Origin: Melanocharis versteri
Lineage: Eukaryota; Chordata; Aves; Passeriformes; Melanocharitidae
Reading direction: 5' to 3'
NCBI GenBank assembly: GCA_013397845.1
Contig: VZTG01003741.1
Span: 62,001-126,000 of the forward strand
Length of the DNA stretch: 64,000 bases
This document shows positions 1 to 12,400 of the stretch, piece after piece (positions within the stretch are counted from its first letter, which is position 1; each line of letters starts with the position of its first letter). The position numbers were made by a program, and so were the translations under genes. The notes under the pieces are model-generated. The model was not told the DNA's origin, searched no databases, and saw only the letters and a program-made list of their open reading frames with translations.

Positions 1-2759
1 GATTTAGTGCACACTTTCTCATAAGTTAAAATATGATGCAAAAGATCAGTGTGTAACTGAGACCTTTAAATGAGTATATCTAAGTAGCCCTAAGCCCTAA
101 GTGCATATCTTTCACTGCTAGAATAAGAACTATCTTGTATGTCTCTTGGTGCTGCAGGGCTTATGGAATGAACTGTCCAAGACAGAGATCAGAACTCTAC
201 CTCAGTGAAAATAATCTCTTCCACAGTAGCAGGGTTCCAGAGATAGATTCAGTGTGATTAAAGCTTGTTTTGGCAGTCTGTTGCCACTTGCAATAGGCTG
301 CTTTGAGCACCTGAATGACTTTGCTGAGCTCCTAAGATTTGAGTGCAGTTGGGAGAAGGCAGATTTAAAATATAATCTTAATGACTGTATGCTTTGTATG
401 TTAGCTTCTGTGGAATCAGTGTTTGAGTACGTTTTGAAGAAAGTTTGTAGTCTAATGTATTGGATTAAAAACTTGAAAATTTGACCTAGCTGTTGTAGGG
501 TCTCCTTGGCTCTCCAGAAACTCTCCAGAATTGTCTGTGACTGCTTTCTTGTTCAACCTAACTACGCATCTACCACACATCTTTGAAAAGAGATTATGAT
601 GTGTATAATACCGTACTTATAATACTATTATGTAAGGTCCCATGTGTTTAAAAAAAATAACAAAAGTACTCAACCCGGCTTGGGATACACTTTTAGTCCT
701 GGTCAATTTGTAGTTCTGTGATTTTATTTTCTTTATGGTAAAGAGTGCATGCAAATAATATATCTTGTGCCATTTCAGGGGCATGCAGCCTTGCAGATAG
801 AATGATTTGCAGTATGTAGTGACTGTAGAAAGTGGAAGCCACCAGCTCCCAAACCAGTGACAGCACTTCGAGAAGAATTGCATATCTAGTTTCAGGGTCT
901 GTAGAAGATGAGCATTTTTTGGAATTGGCTGAGTTATGTAGATGGTCCAGTTAGGCAAAACATGGAGAAAGTTGTTTATACTGTCCATGAAGTTCTTCTC
1001 ATATGTGGCTTCTCTAGAGCTGTGCAGAAAATTGCTTACTGTTTTTTTTTTTCTTGCTTATTTGAAAGGTGACCCAACAGAGAGAGACGAGGGTAAGATT
1101 TGTTTTGGATTAACAGAAACATTTTTCTGACTTCCAGAAAATGGGATTTTATTTTTTTTGGGAAGCTGGCCAGGGATGGCTGGCTTGCAGTAAAACAATG
1201 ACTTGATAAACTGAGCAAAATTGAGAAGCCACCTGGATAGGAATAAGGGAATGAGAATGAGTGCTGTTCTTGGGATTTTCCAGAGTTGTGGGCAGAGTTA
1301 TATACATTTTGGCGTATTTTCAGTATAACTGACAGCGTCCCTCTCTGGGGAAGTAAATTGTTTTGGCTGAATGAATAATGAGAATTTTGGTTATTGTGTT
1401 CTCTTGCTGTGGTACCAGCTATGCTACCTGTAGCAGGACAAGATGACTTTTATCTGGCCTTTAGCTTTTAATCATAGAATCAGAATGTTAAGGTTGGAAG
1501 GGACGTTAAAGATCATCTACTCCCAGCACCCCCTGCCGTGGGCAGGGGCACCTCCCACTAGACCAGGTTGCTCAAGACCTCATCTAATCTGGCCTTGAAC
1601 TGCCAGGGTTGAAGCATCCACAGACTCCCTGGGCAACCTGTTCCAGTGCCTAATTACACTCAGAGTAATGAGAAAGAATAATAGAAAACTTTTTGTTTTG
1701 TGTTGTTCCTTTCTGACCCACTTGCTGTTCAGTCTCTGTGCCTGCTCAAAAATTATGTTACACAGTTAGGGTGCTTCAGTAGTCCTGTTTTCACTCTGCA
1801 TTTTAATTAACCACAGACTGGATTGTTGTTTGATAACTTGGTTATGTGGTTGATATTTCTACTTGGAGAGTGACAGCTGGCTGATGCAGAACAGCTTAAA
1901 GATGCTACTTCTGGAAAGCTGAGAGGCATGTTACTGCTTTTTGTTCATGTTGGCTCTATCTGTTGTGCCGATGGAAGGGCAGGTGTAGAAACGGAGTTCA
2001 TCTTCCTTTTGGAACACAGAGGCATGTGCATCAGTGACCATCAAAGCACTGATCTTTGGCATGGCCTACTTGACAAGATTGAAAAAAAGACAGAACCATG
2101 TCTGTCTTTCTCAAAGTATACTTGCACTTAGAATTATCTGTTTCATGGTCACTTTGGAATGACATCTGCAAACCAGCAGTTGCTTTAGTGTCCAAGCTCG
2201 TAAATCCTCCAGTAAACCAAATAATTCTCAGTTGCAGAAATTTCAGATATTTTCTGAAGTGCTAAGTATTTCCAGAATATGTTTCTTTTGCAGGTCCTAT
2301 TTTTATTTTGTTTTCGGTTGTATCGTAACTGTTGAGTTATTGGCATCTCCGTCTTCCTCCTTTTCCAACTTTTTTACAGTGTTAGGTATTTCATTTTAAG
2401 GGAAGGTGGTAATTTTCCTAAAGGTAATTGATTTCTCTTAGTCCTGTACTGTGCCGCTGTTGTTTTGAGGATGCCGGTGGATAGAAAGGATGAGAACAAA
2501 TGTGAATTAAAAATAGAATTGTGTTAAAACTTGTGTATGGCATAGTCAATAAGTAGTGTAATTTATGCGTAATCAAGATTAACAAAACAGTGGAAATCGG
2601 TCAGTAATCTAAGACCTTCAGTTGATACACAAGATTAACAAATTTATATTTATTTCATATTTCTTAATCGTTATTCCTCTTGCCTTTGCTCTGCTTTTAA
2701 AAATTTTATTAATATTTAACTTTCAGTAAAATGCATTAGTCTGTCTTTTTGCTTTCTAG
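1..2759 (+). other. UBE2V2: UBE2V2 intron 2 (partial)
   Basis: This AT-rich stretch ends in a polypyrimidine tract and TAG directly before UBE2V2 exon 3, so it is the 3' part of the preceding intron. Apart from an antisense CR1 fragment near 1472-1685 I see no exon. The UBE2V2 exon with the N-terminal half of the UBC fold should lie upstream of the window, and I did not find it here. The short open frames in this interval resemble no known protein. Confidence 0.7.
1472..1685 (-). mobile_element. CR1 LINE fragment, 3' end, antisense
   Basis: The stretch opens with TCATAGAATCAGAATG, the reverse complement of the usual CR1 3' end. It continues with antisense 3' region wording (GGTTGGAAGGGACGTTAAAGATC, then CAGGTTGCTCAAGACC and CTGGGCAACCTGTTCCAGTGCC). 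It is a 5'-truncated copy with no coding capacity, lying in a UBE2V2 intron. The inner boundary is approximate. Confidence 0.85.
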
Positions 2760-2885
2760 ACAAACTATGAAAACAGAATATACAGTCTGAAAGTAGAGTG
2801 TGGACCTAAATACCCAGAAGCACCTCCTACAGTTAGATTTGTAACTAAAATTAATATGAATGGAATAAATAATTCCAATGGAATG
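2760..2885 (+). CDS. UBE2V2: UBE2V2 exon 3 (Ubc13 cofactor MMS2)
   Basis: This is an internal coding exon of 42 complete codons with a TTCTAG acceptor and a GTAAGT donor. It encodes [20 protein letters not shown], then [20 protein letters not shown] and GM. That is the central beta-sheet part of the UBC-like fold of UBE2V2. Like all UEV proteins, this segment lacks a catalytic cysteine. UBE2V2 pairs with UBE2N (Ubc13) to make Lys63-linked ubiquitin chains in DNA-damage tolerance. [12 protein letters not shown] and INMNGINNS fit UBE2V2 better than UBE2V1, which has [12 protein letters not shown] and INMNGVNSS. From memory, two residues differ from the mammalian protein (PPT for PPS, NSNG for NSSG). 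The exon is open throughout and joins in phase to the terminal exon 5.6 kb downstream. Confidence 0.96.
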
Positions 2886-4948
2886 GTAAGTTGAAATGGT
2901 AAGATCAACCATGTTGTTAATTTATACTAAAAAATATTTCTGTGAAATTCAGGTGAGGGATATGCATGTTGGACAGAGCTTTTGTATTTAATTTTTATAA
3001 TACGAATACAGATTTAAATTGAATTTTGGTGGCCTACTGCTTCATATCTTCATGGCTTTTTGTGGCTTACCAATAAGATGAACATTATTTATAATATTGA
3101 AACAGTTGATTCTTTTAAATGAAGATGAAGGTTTTAGTTTTGAACAGGAAAGCAGTAAGTGTTTAAGCTGTATGTAGGTATTTCCCTCATAATACTCTTA
3201 TAAACGAGGATTAGTTTTACATTGTAGCAGGAATATTACAAACTCCTGATGTTTCCAATAATTAAAAATGGAGGTTATTCCTAATGAGGCTCACTCTGGA
3301 TGTATTAACTCATCTGTAATGAATTGGTGCATTTATACTCTTGTTTCCTTTATACTGGATTTATTCAAATCCAAGGTGATTCGTAGCTTCGGTCTTAAGA
3401 TCTTTTGATATAAATGGTAATCACTTGCATTTTAAAGATCGATTTGGAGTAAATTGCTTTCACTGATCCTGCAGTTAGGGTGGGGTGAGTTCACAGACAT
3501 AAGCCATGGCAGCAGCTCAAGCAGATTTGTTACTCTGTTATTCACTGGGTACTTAAATACTGTGAGCAAGCGAGCTGCCCCTTGCTCAATGAGAGGAGGT
3601 GTGAGCTGGCTTGCATTGACGGTGGTAAATGTCAGCATATATCTGCAGGAAACACAATCACGTTTGTGTGTACGTTTGTCTTTGGCGAATGCAGAGTAAC
3701 TGGGTTAAGGTAATATCTAAAGCCTTAGCATCTTTGGATTTTGAATAATTCATAAGATTTAAAAGAAAGATGGACTTGCATTTCTGTAATTAACAGTACT
3801 GAAATGTGAAGCTCAGGTGTCTCAATGACAGTAGCAAGGGGAGAGGTTTCCAGGGGTTCTTTTGAGCTGTTGTAGGTTGTAAAGTAGTGTTCCAGTTGGT
3901 CATTCAAAGCTAGTGCACTAATGCTTCAGAAATAATCTAAAATTACTATGAAAATACTTTTATGTAGTTAACAATGTTAGTCTGCCTGAAGATCCTGTTA
4001 AAATTACTATCTGCAAATTGGCTGATGCCCTTAATCACAACTGTGCCTTGTTGTCTGAGGGTATGTGTTTATTGAGAAGGTGTGAGAAGCAAAAGCTGCT
4101 TATGGTATGTTTGGAAGATGATTTTCATACCTCTTCCTAGTACCGTAGGAACATGTATTATTCTGATTCAGTGAAGAAGTATGCTCTCATGGCTTCATCT
4201 CTGCATACCTCAAGGTATAGGTGTTGGTTTTTGTACGCAGGACCTTGGACTAGCAGAGTCTGAAGGCCCATGTTTACTGAAGCCAGTCAGCTTGAGCTTT
4301 TGTTTGGAAAAGTCTACACTCCCTCAGCTTGCTCAGGAACAGGGTGACTACTGTGACAGGAAATCTGCCTGTCGTTTTAAAAGCACTGTTCAAATTTAGT
4401 CATTGCTACAGGAAAAATTGATTTTAATAAGTTAATAACTTTACATAAAGCCATCACTAATTTTTCCCCCCCAAAAGATAAACTTGTGTATCTTAGGAAG
4501 GATTTGCTAAGCAAATGCATAACTTCTCTTTTTAATGGGTTTAATTAGGAATAAATAGTATTTTTTAATGAAAAGAATTTTCATAAGTAATGTATTTAAA
4601 ACACATTTATTATGTAATTTTTAATGTGCCCATTGTCCCAGTGTCTTGCATTTTATCTTATTTTGTCTTTGTGATCGTTAGAGAAACTGTGAGATAAACA
4701 GTGGAGCATGTTCAGCATCCTGGAGCAGTTAATATTGCTGCTTCCTGATAGTTCCTTAATGTTTCTTCCAAGCTGTTCTCCCAATTTCTGGTCATCTTTC
4801 ATTTAATAGATCATAAGTGATTTGCTGCATTCTTTGAATTAATGGCAGGGTTTCATCTGCAGACTTCCTCTACTATCCGTGCTTCTGCAGGCACCTTAGG
4901 TTTTGACATGTGGCCAGCTTTTGGTCACATTGCTTATAGATGTCAGGG

Positions 4949-5062
4949 AGAAGTTGTGACTTGCTGAAAAGAGACCTGAGACAAACAGCAGCTGAAATTG
5001 TTTTATCTTAGCAGATCATACTCAAAACATTTGTAATGTTGTTAAGGTGGGCTTTGCAGGAG
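4949..5062 (+). repeat. Diverged direct repeat, copy A
   Basis: The stretch begins GAGAAGTTGTGACTTGCTGA and continues AAGAGACCTGAGACAAACAG. It matches the stretch at 6390-6500 with substitutions and small indels: shared TGACTTGC(T/A)GAAAAGAGAC(C/T)TGAGA(C/T)AAAC, then AGCAG…AAAACATT and a GTT(A)AAG run. It is not obviously a CR1 or an LTR. It may be an old dispersed repeat or a local duplication. Confidence 0.6.
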
Positions 5063-6389
5063 ATGTGTGCCAGTGAACATCTGTGGAAAAGGCAGAGTTT
5101 TAGAGGGTGATAATTTCTGTTGAGTTAGAGTGCGAGTGGTGGAGGGGAAAGAGGAATGAGTGCAGTTACTAGGGATCTAAGGAAACCAGTCTCAAACTGC
5201 CCTGTGGGCAGTTGTTCTCAACTGTCTTGACTTAAAAATCCCTTTACACTTTGCATGAAAAGGGCATGTGTGTAATGAATTTATCAATACTGACAGGTAC
5301 AACTTTATTGACTTTATGTTTGATTATTCTGTGAGAGAGGAGTTTGTAAGTGTAAGTTTTCTGCCAGCAGCATATCTTCAGGAATCACTGATAAATTCAG
5401 TGCAGGAGAGGAGAGAACTAGTTCAGGAATATTTTATCTCAAAAGACTTAGGTGCTGTGAGGCACCTTCTTAAATTGCCTTTCTTTTCTTATCTACAAGT
5501 TAGTTTTTTGTGGGTTTGTTCTTTCTAATTTACCTATGGACCTGCTGTATTTATGTATAGAATTAGATTACTAAGATCAGAAAAACTAGTCCGAGTTCTT
5601 GTGTAGAGCTGGACAAAATGCTTTTATGTGCTAATGGCATCACTGTTGTAAAACTGTAAGTTATCATTCCTAATGCTACAGGGTCTTTTCTCTTGGAGAC
5701 TTGTGTATCCCATGTTGATAAAACTCAGGCTGCATTCTGATGTGCTATTTGTTTTCCCATTGTCTTTTGAGGTTGTCTGATTTTTGCATCTGTGATAGTG
5801 CTCCTCAGCAGTCTATCTTGCAGGATTTGCAATCACTTCTGTTCATTTAGATACCATTTACAGCTGGAAATACTTGTTTCCTTTTAAATCACTTGGGACC
5901 CTCAGCTATAAATCTGTAAGCTGCTGTCCAGTTACTGCTTTGAGTATGTTTGCTGTAGACATTTGCTACTTGTTGAAGTTACATGAAACATTATAAACAC
6001 TGAATACTTAGCATCATTGTGTAAAATTAGATATTTTATTTTCAACTGTTTAGAAAAAAAATGCATTTTTATGTATTGCTTCTCTGGCTATTGTTCAGGG
6101 TTCCACAGTGGTCTACCCCCCCCAGTAAAATAGTTTTCAGATTGCAGTTTGCAGCTTTATTAGCTTTTATGTGACCTTGAAATGTCTCCCTCTGTGTTCT
6201 AGGGTGTGCATTTGAATATTACCTAATGCTTTTGATTTGAACATAGTTTGTGTCACTCTCTTAAATGTCTTTAAATGTCTTATCATTGTTCTTCATAAAG
6301 CGAGTTTATTATGCACTAACTTGGAAATCAGTTCTGCAACACAGAAAACAGAACCTGAGCCAAAATCTTTACTGCTGCAAGATGTTATG

Positions 6390-6500
6390 AAAGAAGTTGG
6401 TGACTTGCAGAAAAGAGACTTGAGATAAACAAGCAACAAAAATGTTATGTTGCAGCAGTCTTTAGTCAGAAAACATTCATAGCGATGTTAAAGCAGAGTT
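6390..6500 (+). repeat. Diverged direct repeat, copy B
   Basis: This is the second copy of the repeat at 4949-5062, in the same orientation and the same UBE2V2 intron. It reads AAGTTGGTGACTTGCAGAAA, then AGAGACTTGAGATAAACAAG. The two copies start about 1.44 kb apart. By eye the identity is high over the first 40 bases and weaker afterwards. Confidence 0.6.
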
Positions 6501-8537
6501 TACAGTCTGTGAGTTTTGTGTTGCAAATTCCCAGCAAAAAAGAAAAGCAGGAGGAGCTTACTCTTAAGTGATCAGCTCTCATGTTCCGATCTTTGTAGAA
6601 GTGCAGTATTTGAACAGCAGTGGTGACTGGCTGCTGTGTGCTGTGATTGAGGCAAACATCCAGACCTGAAGGAGCCGACAAAGGCAAAGTTGAGGAGAAG
6701 CAAGAAGGAAGATGGTGTGAGAGCAGAATTTCCAGATTGAAGATAGATGTTCATTTCTGTAGTCCCAGAGCAACTTCTTTTCCAGCCATTTTGCCTCCTA
6801 TCTACCACGTTAACCCAAATACCCTTTTAAAAAAGTAGCAGTAGTACAGGAATTACTGTGGTGGTTTCACCAGTGCTAACTTTCAAAACCTTTCTGTATT
6901 AGCTCATGTATACACTCATGTATATTAGACTGGCATGATGTTGCTGCATAATAGAGCTTTTCTTTTCATGCTGTTTTTCTTTTTTATTAAATATTTGCAA
7001 TAATCATTAAGTAATCTGACTGCCTTTTGTACTGTAGCTTGATGATACACTGTTGTTGGCAACTCTACTGACTTTAAGGGGTTCCCGACTCTGAGCAGAA
7101 CATTGTGTGAAAAGAAATGCTTATTATGCTGAGCTGTAAATAAGGTCAAGGATCCTGCTTAGGGACTTCTTTCCAAGGTGGTGTTTTAAACTGGGTGGGT
7201 TCTGTCAGTTCAGTTCAGAAAATATTTCCCCATACATGGTTTACCTGAGCTGATAGGCAGTACCACTGTTAAAGGAACAAGAGAGGGAGCAGAAGTTTCT
7301 TGGGATAGTATTGCTGCCCAAGCCAGCATGTTGTTAAACCTTGGCTTCAGTTTCCTCCTACAAAAAGATTTAGTCTCGTCTGGTGTTCTGAAAATAGACA
7401 TCCTCACTTCAAATAATCTAGAAACAAAGCATCTGTGTTAACATTCTTATTTCTGATTCCAGGTTTTTTTTTCTTTCAGCTTGCCGTAATTAAAATGGGA
7501 TAAGAAACTTGATGTTTTATGCTGCCTAAATCATAAAACAGTGGTTTCCAGCACTCTTGTAGCCATGTGGGCTGCCTTTGCTATGTTACCAAAGGAATCC
7601 AGTAGCATGCAATAGCCCAATTCCTGCCCCAGGGCCTGCTTTGCAGTTGCACAGCTGTAGGCCCCTCTGTGTTCTTAAGTTCTCCATGCAGGGGCTGAGA
7701 CTTAACCTGCTGCCAGAACAATTCCCAGGATGACTTTCAATTGCTGACTTTCCTATGGAAACCTCCCCATTATAATATAATTGTGTAAATTGTCCCACAG
7801 GTTTTATAAACGCATAGGAGAAGTCCCATGTCATTTCCTTTCAGTTCATATTCCAATTGGTAAGTGACGCACAGTAATCTTCACGGCTCCGTAAGATGAC
7901 TTACTGTGAGAAGGATGCAAAGAGCTAAGAAATGTCCAAGCATTACAGATCAGTTATTTCAGTATTTCAGGACATTTCTTAGTACATGTAGTGGCTCTAG
8001 ATGTATCAGAAGCACCATGTAATATCAGTGTGAAAGAAATCACTAACAGTAGCTGTAGCAAAGAAATAATAAGGGAAATGTTTCTTTAGGAAGCTGTTCT
8101 ACAGACTCTTGCATGGCAGGTTCTGTTAAAGACCTGAGGAGCACTCAGGTGCATATATTAGCATAGTCAAGGTGATTACTTGTTTCTTTTTTGGGTGTAA
8201 TTTGAAAAAAGCCTACAATCTTTGTCAGATAGCAGCTCCAGTTTTACAGTGAACAGTTTGCTGATGTCCTCCTCCCCTCCTCCTTTCCTTCTCACTAATA
8301 TAAGTAGCAGCACAGATGGAAGGGTCCACCTGCATGGATCTTATTGCAGAATCTGTATCTGTGTGTAAGTATATGATTGTTTTCCTTAAAATATTTTAGG
8401 AGCATAGGGACTTTATGCCACAGAGAAGGTGTCAAGGAATGCTTAGACTGTTTCTTTAAGCGATTAGGTCGATAACAGTTATTTATGTAGATATTTTGCG
8501 TTCCATCATAAATTAGATTTCTCTCTTCTTTTTCCAG

Positions 8538-8684
8538 GTGGATGCACGGAGCATACCAGTGTTAGCAAAATGGCAAAATTCATATAGCATTAAAGTTGTA
8601 CTTCAAGAGCTAAGACGTCTAATGATGTCCAAAGAAAATATGAAGCTTCCACAACCTCCAGAGGGACAAACTTACAATAATTAA
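8538..8684 (+). CDS. UBE2V2: UBE2V2 terminal exon (C-terminus)
   Basis: This is the last coding exon, from the TTTCCAG acceptor to the TAA at 8682-8684: 48 codons plus stop. The peptide begins [20 protein letters not shown] and ends [11 protein letters not shown]. The TYNN terminus is that of UBE2V2; UBE2V1 ends CYSN. The segment forms the C-terminal helices of the UEV fold ([20 protein letters not shown]), which are conserved between the two paralogues. The codon phase matches exon 3, which ends after a complete ATG codon. No frame damage is visible, so the gene appears functional. It is transcribed toward the CLC pseudogene on the same strand. Confidence 0.97.
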
Positions 8685-9410
8685 TTTTAGCTGATTCTCA
8701 AACTTCTGTCTTAAAACACCAACCTTCTACTCATGTTAATGTCTTGATTAAATCTCACAATGCAAACACCCACACATTAAAGAATTTCAGCTGGTATACA
8801 TGACCTGGACATTTGTAAGAGTATATATTATATATGTATGCCCAATATGTTTTCAGGCACTATGGGAGAAAAAGGCAGCACAATTATTTTTTTTCTCTTA
8901 TTGAGGCACTGTCATTTAAGCATAAGCCTGAAATAGCCTATAATTGGAATTCAGGTTTTACAAGATGAAAGCATGACAGAAAGTGTCAGGTTGCTGTGGA
9001 ATAATATATGTTACTGAAAATAATTTCTGGAGAAGGCAAAATATAAATGGCATGCTTTATCCATCTTGCTTAGTAAAAGAGCTGCAGTTAAATTTGTTTT
9101 AAGGTAGCAGGTACAGTGAATACCGTTGCTCATCTTGTTTAATTTTGCAAGGGTGTGGGTGCCGACTACTAGTAGTGTCACAAAGTATGTTCAGGATTGT
9201 TTTGATACCTGTATTTATAAAATGGGGGGATTAATTTCTGTTAAGCAGCTCCTGTGTTACATGTATCGGACATGGCAAATATTTGTTTACAGTCTTTGTT
9301 CTAATAAACCATGCATTTAAGTTTTAGTGAAACAAAGGAAATGTATGGATATGTGATTGAGATTAAAGTTAGTCTTAAAATGTAAATAAAATGTGGAAAG
9401 TGTCTGAGGC
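8685..9410 (+). other. UBE2V2: UBE2V2 3' untranslated region
   Basis: AT-rich sequence follows the stop codon without an open frame. Two canonical AATAAA hexamers lie at 9303-9308 and 9385-9390. The second is followed by a GT-rich stretch (GTGGAAAGTGTCTGAGGCTGTG), so cleavage near 9405-9415 is plausible. A later AATAAA at 10377-10382 could serve a longer isoform. The end is inferred, and transcript data would be needed to place it. Confidence 0.6.
9385..9390 (+). terminator. Candidate UBE2V2 poly(A) signal
   Basis: This is an exact AATAAA about 700 bases after the UBE2V2 stop, with a GT-rich downstream element within 30 bases. An alternative AATAAA lies at 9303-9308, where the downstream sequence is less GT-rich. 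Confidence 0.5.
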
Positions 9411-12400
9411 TGTGCCATTTCTATAATAGTCATGTAATATATGTACAGTAACTGGCAGAAGTAGTGGAAAGCCAAACAAAATATTGCTGCTGGTGTTACG
9501 TGCACCTTTTGTTCTTATCACTTTTGTATGCTTAGTTTACTTGAGAGGTCAAGAAATTCCGTATGTTGCAGGGGAGTAAGTTCTGTCATCTGTAGTATCA
9601 CTTCTTTAGGCAAACTTGCACTCTGTGTGTGTGTGTATAAGTATATTTAAAAAAAACCTAAACACCAAACCAACCCCAAAATAAAAACAAACAAAAAACC
9701 CTTGCCTACCCATCTTCCCTTTAGTTCTCCTCCAGATTATTTTGAGAAATGAGCAGAACTTTCACTTTGCTTACTTGACCTCTAAGCAGTTTCCAGATCA
9801 CATTGCTGAAGTCTGTCCTACTTCTCAGTCCTTTGTCTTGCTTTCTTGCATCTTTCCCTCTTTTATGTTACTTGCCTTTTTTTCTTGTCTGTTCCGATTT
9901 TTCCTTTTCTGAAACACACAAAAAAGAAACTTCAGGAAGCTTTGCTAAAAATTACACCTGTACTACAGATCATCGTATTTCTATCAGCTTAACATGAATC
10001 GTTTGCTGTGATGCCACTGTGTTCGTAGCTAGAAGCTTTCTGCCTTTCCTGCAGTCCTTAGTCTGTTTTTTCAATGTATTGTGTCTGGTGGGAACCTTGG
10101 TTTTATTTCTGTTACTGATTTCTCATAAGCAAGTAGTTAATGCTGTTCTTTTGGATATTATGCCTTCTTTCCCTGCCTCTCACCTTGGAGAATGCAAACC
10201 TTTGTTCATTTTGGTGAGAATATGTAACATTGGGAGTGAGTCAGCTGTTTGCATTCAAAGTTTTGTTTAGTGGTTCTTTTGAAAAAGTGGATATAATCAA
10301 AAGCCATCAACAGCTAGGTAACTTTCCTTGATAAGCCTTTGCCTGTTTCTGATGTAAACAATTAACCTTTAAAAGCAATAAACTAGGTGTTCTATTTTTT
10401 TTAATGGAAAGGTTTAATTGATATTTGTCAATTTATGCTTTTTAGACAAATTGGGCACTTCCAGAATTGGTGGATTTATAGCTGCCAGCTACCTCGTGTC
10501 TGTATTTATATAACATATCATTTGTGATGGTTTGGCTGAAGTGCGTTGCAACATTTTTTTCCTTGATCTAATTTGAATGATTTTGATGCCATTAAATCTT
10601 TCTTACACTAACACTGCTAATCTATATTTAATCAATTAAAATAATGGAACTGTACAGTTCTGAGATGTGACTTTTTGGGAAGATTTCAACATAAACTATT
10701 GAGAGAATGCTTGTAGACTTTTATATGGTTGGTAACATAATTGTAGAGACTGGCTTAGAGCATGAAGAAGAGCCTGCTGTTCGCATGGTTGTGTGTGGTG
10801 CAAGGTGATCCTGTAATAGTCTGTCCATTTGTATCGGTGAGAATCTGCGTATCCAGCTCTAAACAGATACATTTTGCAGAAGGAAAAAGTGGTGCTGGAG
10901 GGAGTCGACCTGGTCTCTGACACTGGAGTATGTAATACATGGATGAATATAAAAATATTCCTGCAGTGATCTTAGATGCGTTGGTTTTCCGTTTTGCTCA
11001 CACTGGGACAAATCTGAAGTGTAATTAGTGATGAAATTTTAAAATGTTTTCAACTACTGCATAAAGTTGAGAGCCTCCTCAAAACTCTTCTACTACCTGA
11101 AGAAGATTTTGATGCACTGTGCTTACTCTCCTTCAGAAAAGTTATGTTTTGCAGGTATCTATGTCTGATCAGTGTTTATTTCAAATTTGCTTTCTCATAT
11201 TCTTATGGTCTCCTTAGGTAGCCTACTTAGATGACAGAATTTTAATTTTCCTCTGACAGGTATTTAATTTGTGTTACATTCTTTTGGCAAGATTTGAATT
11301 TGCCATTGTTACCAAATGTGTATTTTTTTTTCTTTTCAAACCCATATTTGAACATCTTGCAAAGCAGAGCACCATTTGAAGCCAATTGAGTGAGGGACAA
11401 AGTGGAAAAGCTCTAAATACGTAATTCTTTTTGTGTTGGTGGTCATTGGCTGAGATTTAAACTAGCTTTCTGCTCTGAAGCTTTGCCATAGTTCTTGTGT
11501 TTTGGTTGTTCAAGGCAGGGATACATTTTCTATGAAGCAAAGAAAAAAAGCCAAAGATGGTATGATTCATACTTTGTTAAACCTTAAGATACAATGAGCA
11601 AGCCTATGGAAATAGCCACATTACAAATGATGTGCCTTACTCATCGATAATAAAGTACAGAAAACGTTGCAAGGTGTGAACCTACCAATGGCCTTGATTG
11701 CTCTCCTCTTCCTGAACGCAAGCCGAGAATACTTTTCACCCAGCAAGACAGAGTCAGCAGTGTATCCCTCAGCTATTATCAAATAAACGCATAATGCACA
11801 TTCCTCCTAAATGTTTTTTACTGCCTAGGGGATACCTAAAGAAAAATTCTAGTGCATGTTACGACAGTTGACCACCTATAATGATAACAACTTAATGATA
11901 ATTTAGACAAGTGTTTGTGTATTACATGGTTACTTACATGGTGAGTTTGTGGAGATGTATTTCCTATTTAGTAGCTTTTGAGACAATAAGTCTAGGCCAA
12001 AAAATATTTGTTACACTTCTCTTATGCTATCTTTTGATGCAGAAGGCACAATTAGTAGGCCACCAGATAATTGTCCTGTGGCAGAGGCAGGATGTCTGAC
12101 TACTCCTTGCTTTAATTCTGGCCTCTAGTTTATGAAAACTCAGCCAGATTGCCCTGGTGTGGCCAGTTTCAACTGCTAGAGGAGGAGTAAACTGGTACTA
12201 AGCAAGTCTGAATGTGCGTTACTGTACCAAAGAAAGGTGACTTAAAACTACTGTTGGTCCTTTATGTGAGTAAAATTCCAGGTAGATGTGAAGCAGTGGG
12301 ACAAAATATGTTTTTCGTCAATGTTTCTAAATAATATGTTCAGAACTCTTTTGTGAAGCTTGAAAGATTTATGAGGTGGGGAGGTATTGGAGGAACATGA

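Larger units (their letters stand above)
2886..8537 (+). other. UBE2V2: UBE2V2 intron 3
   Basis: This 5.65 kb intron runs from the GTAAGT donor after exon 3 to the TTTCCAG acceptor at 8531-8537. It is AT-rich and holds no recognisable exon. It contains a diverged direct repeat of about 110 bp (4949-5062 and 6390-6500, listed separately). The small open frames in it look like chance. Confidence 0.9.
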
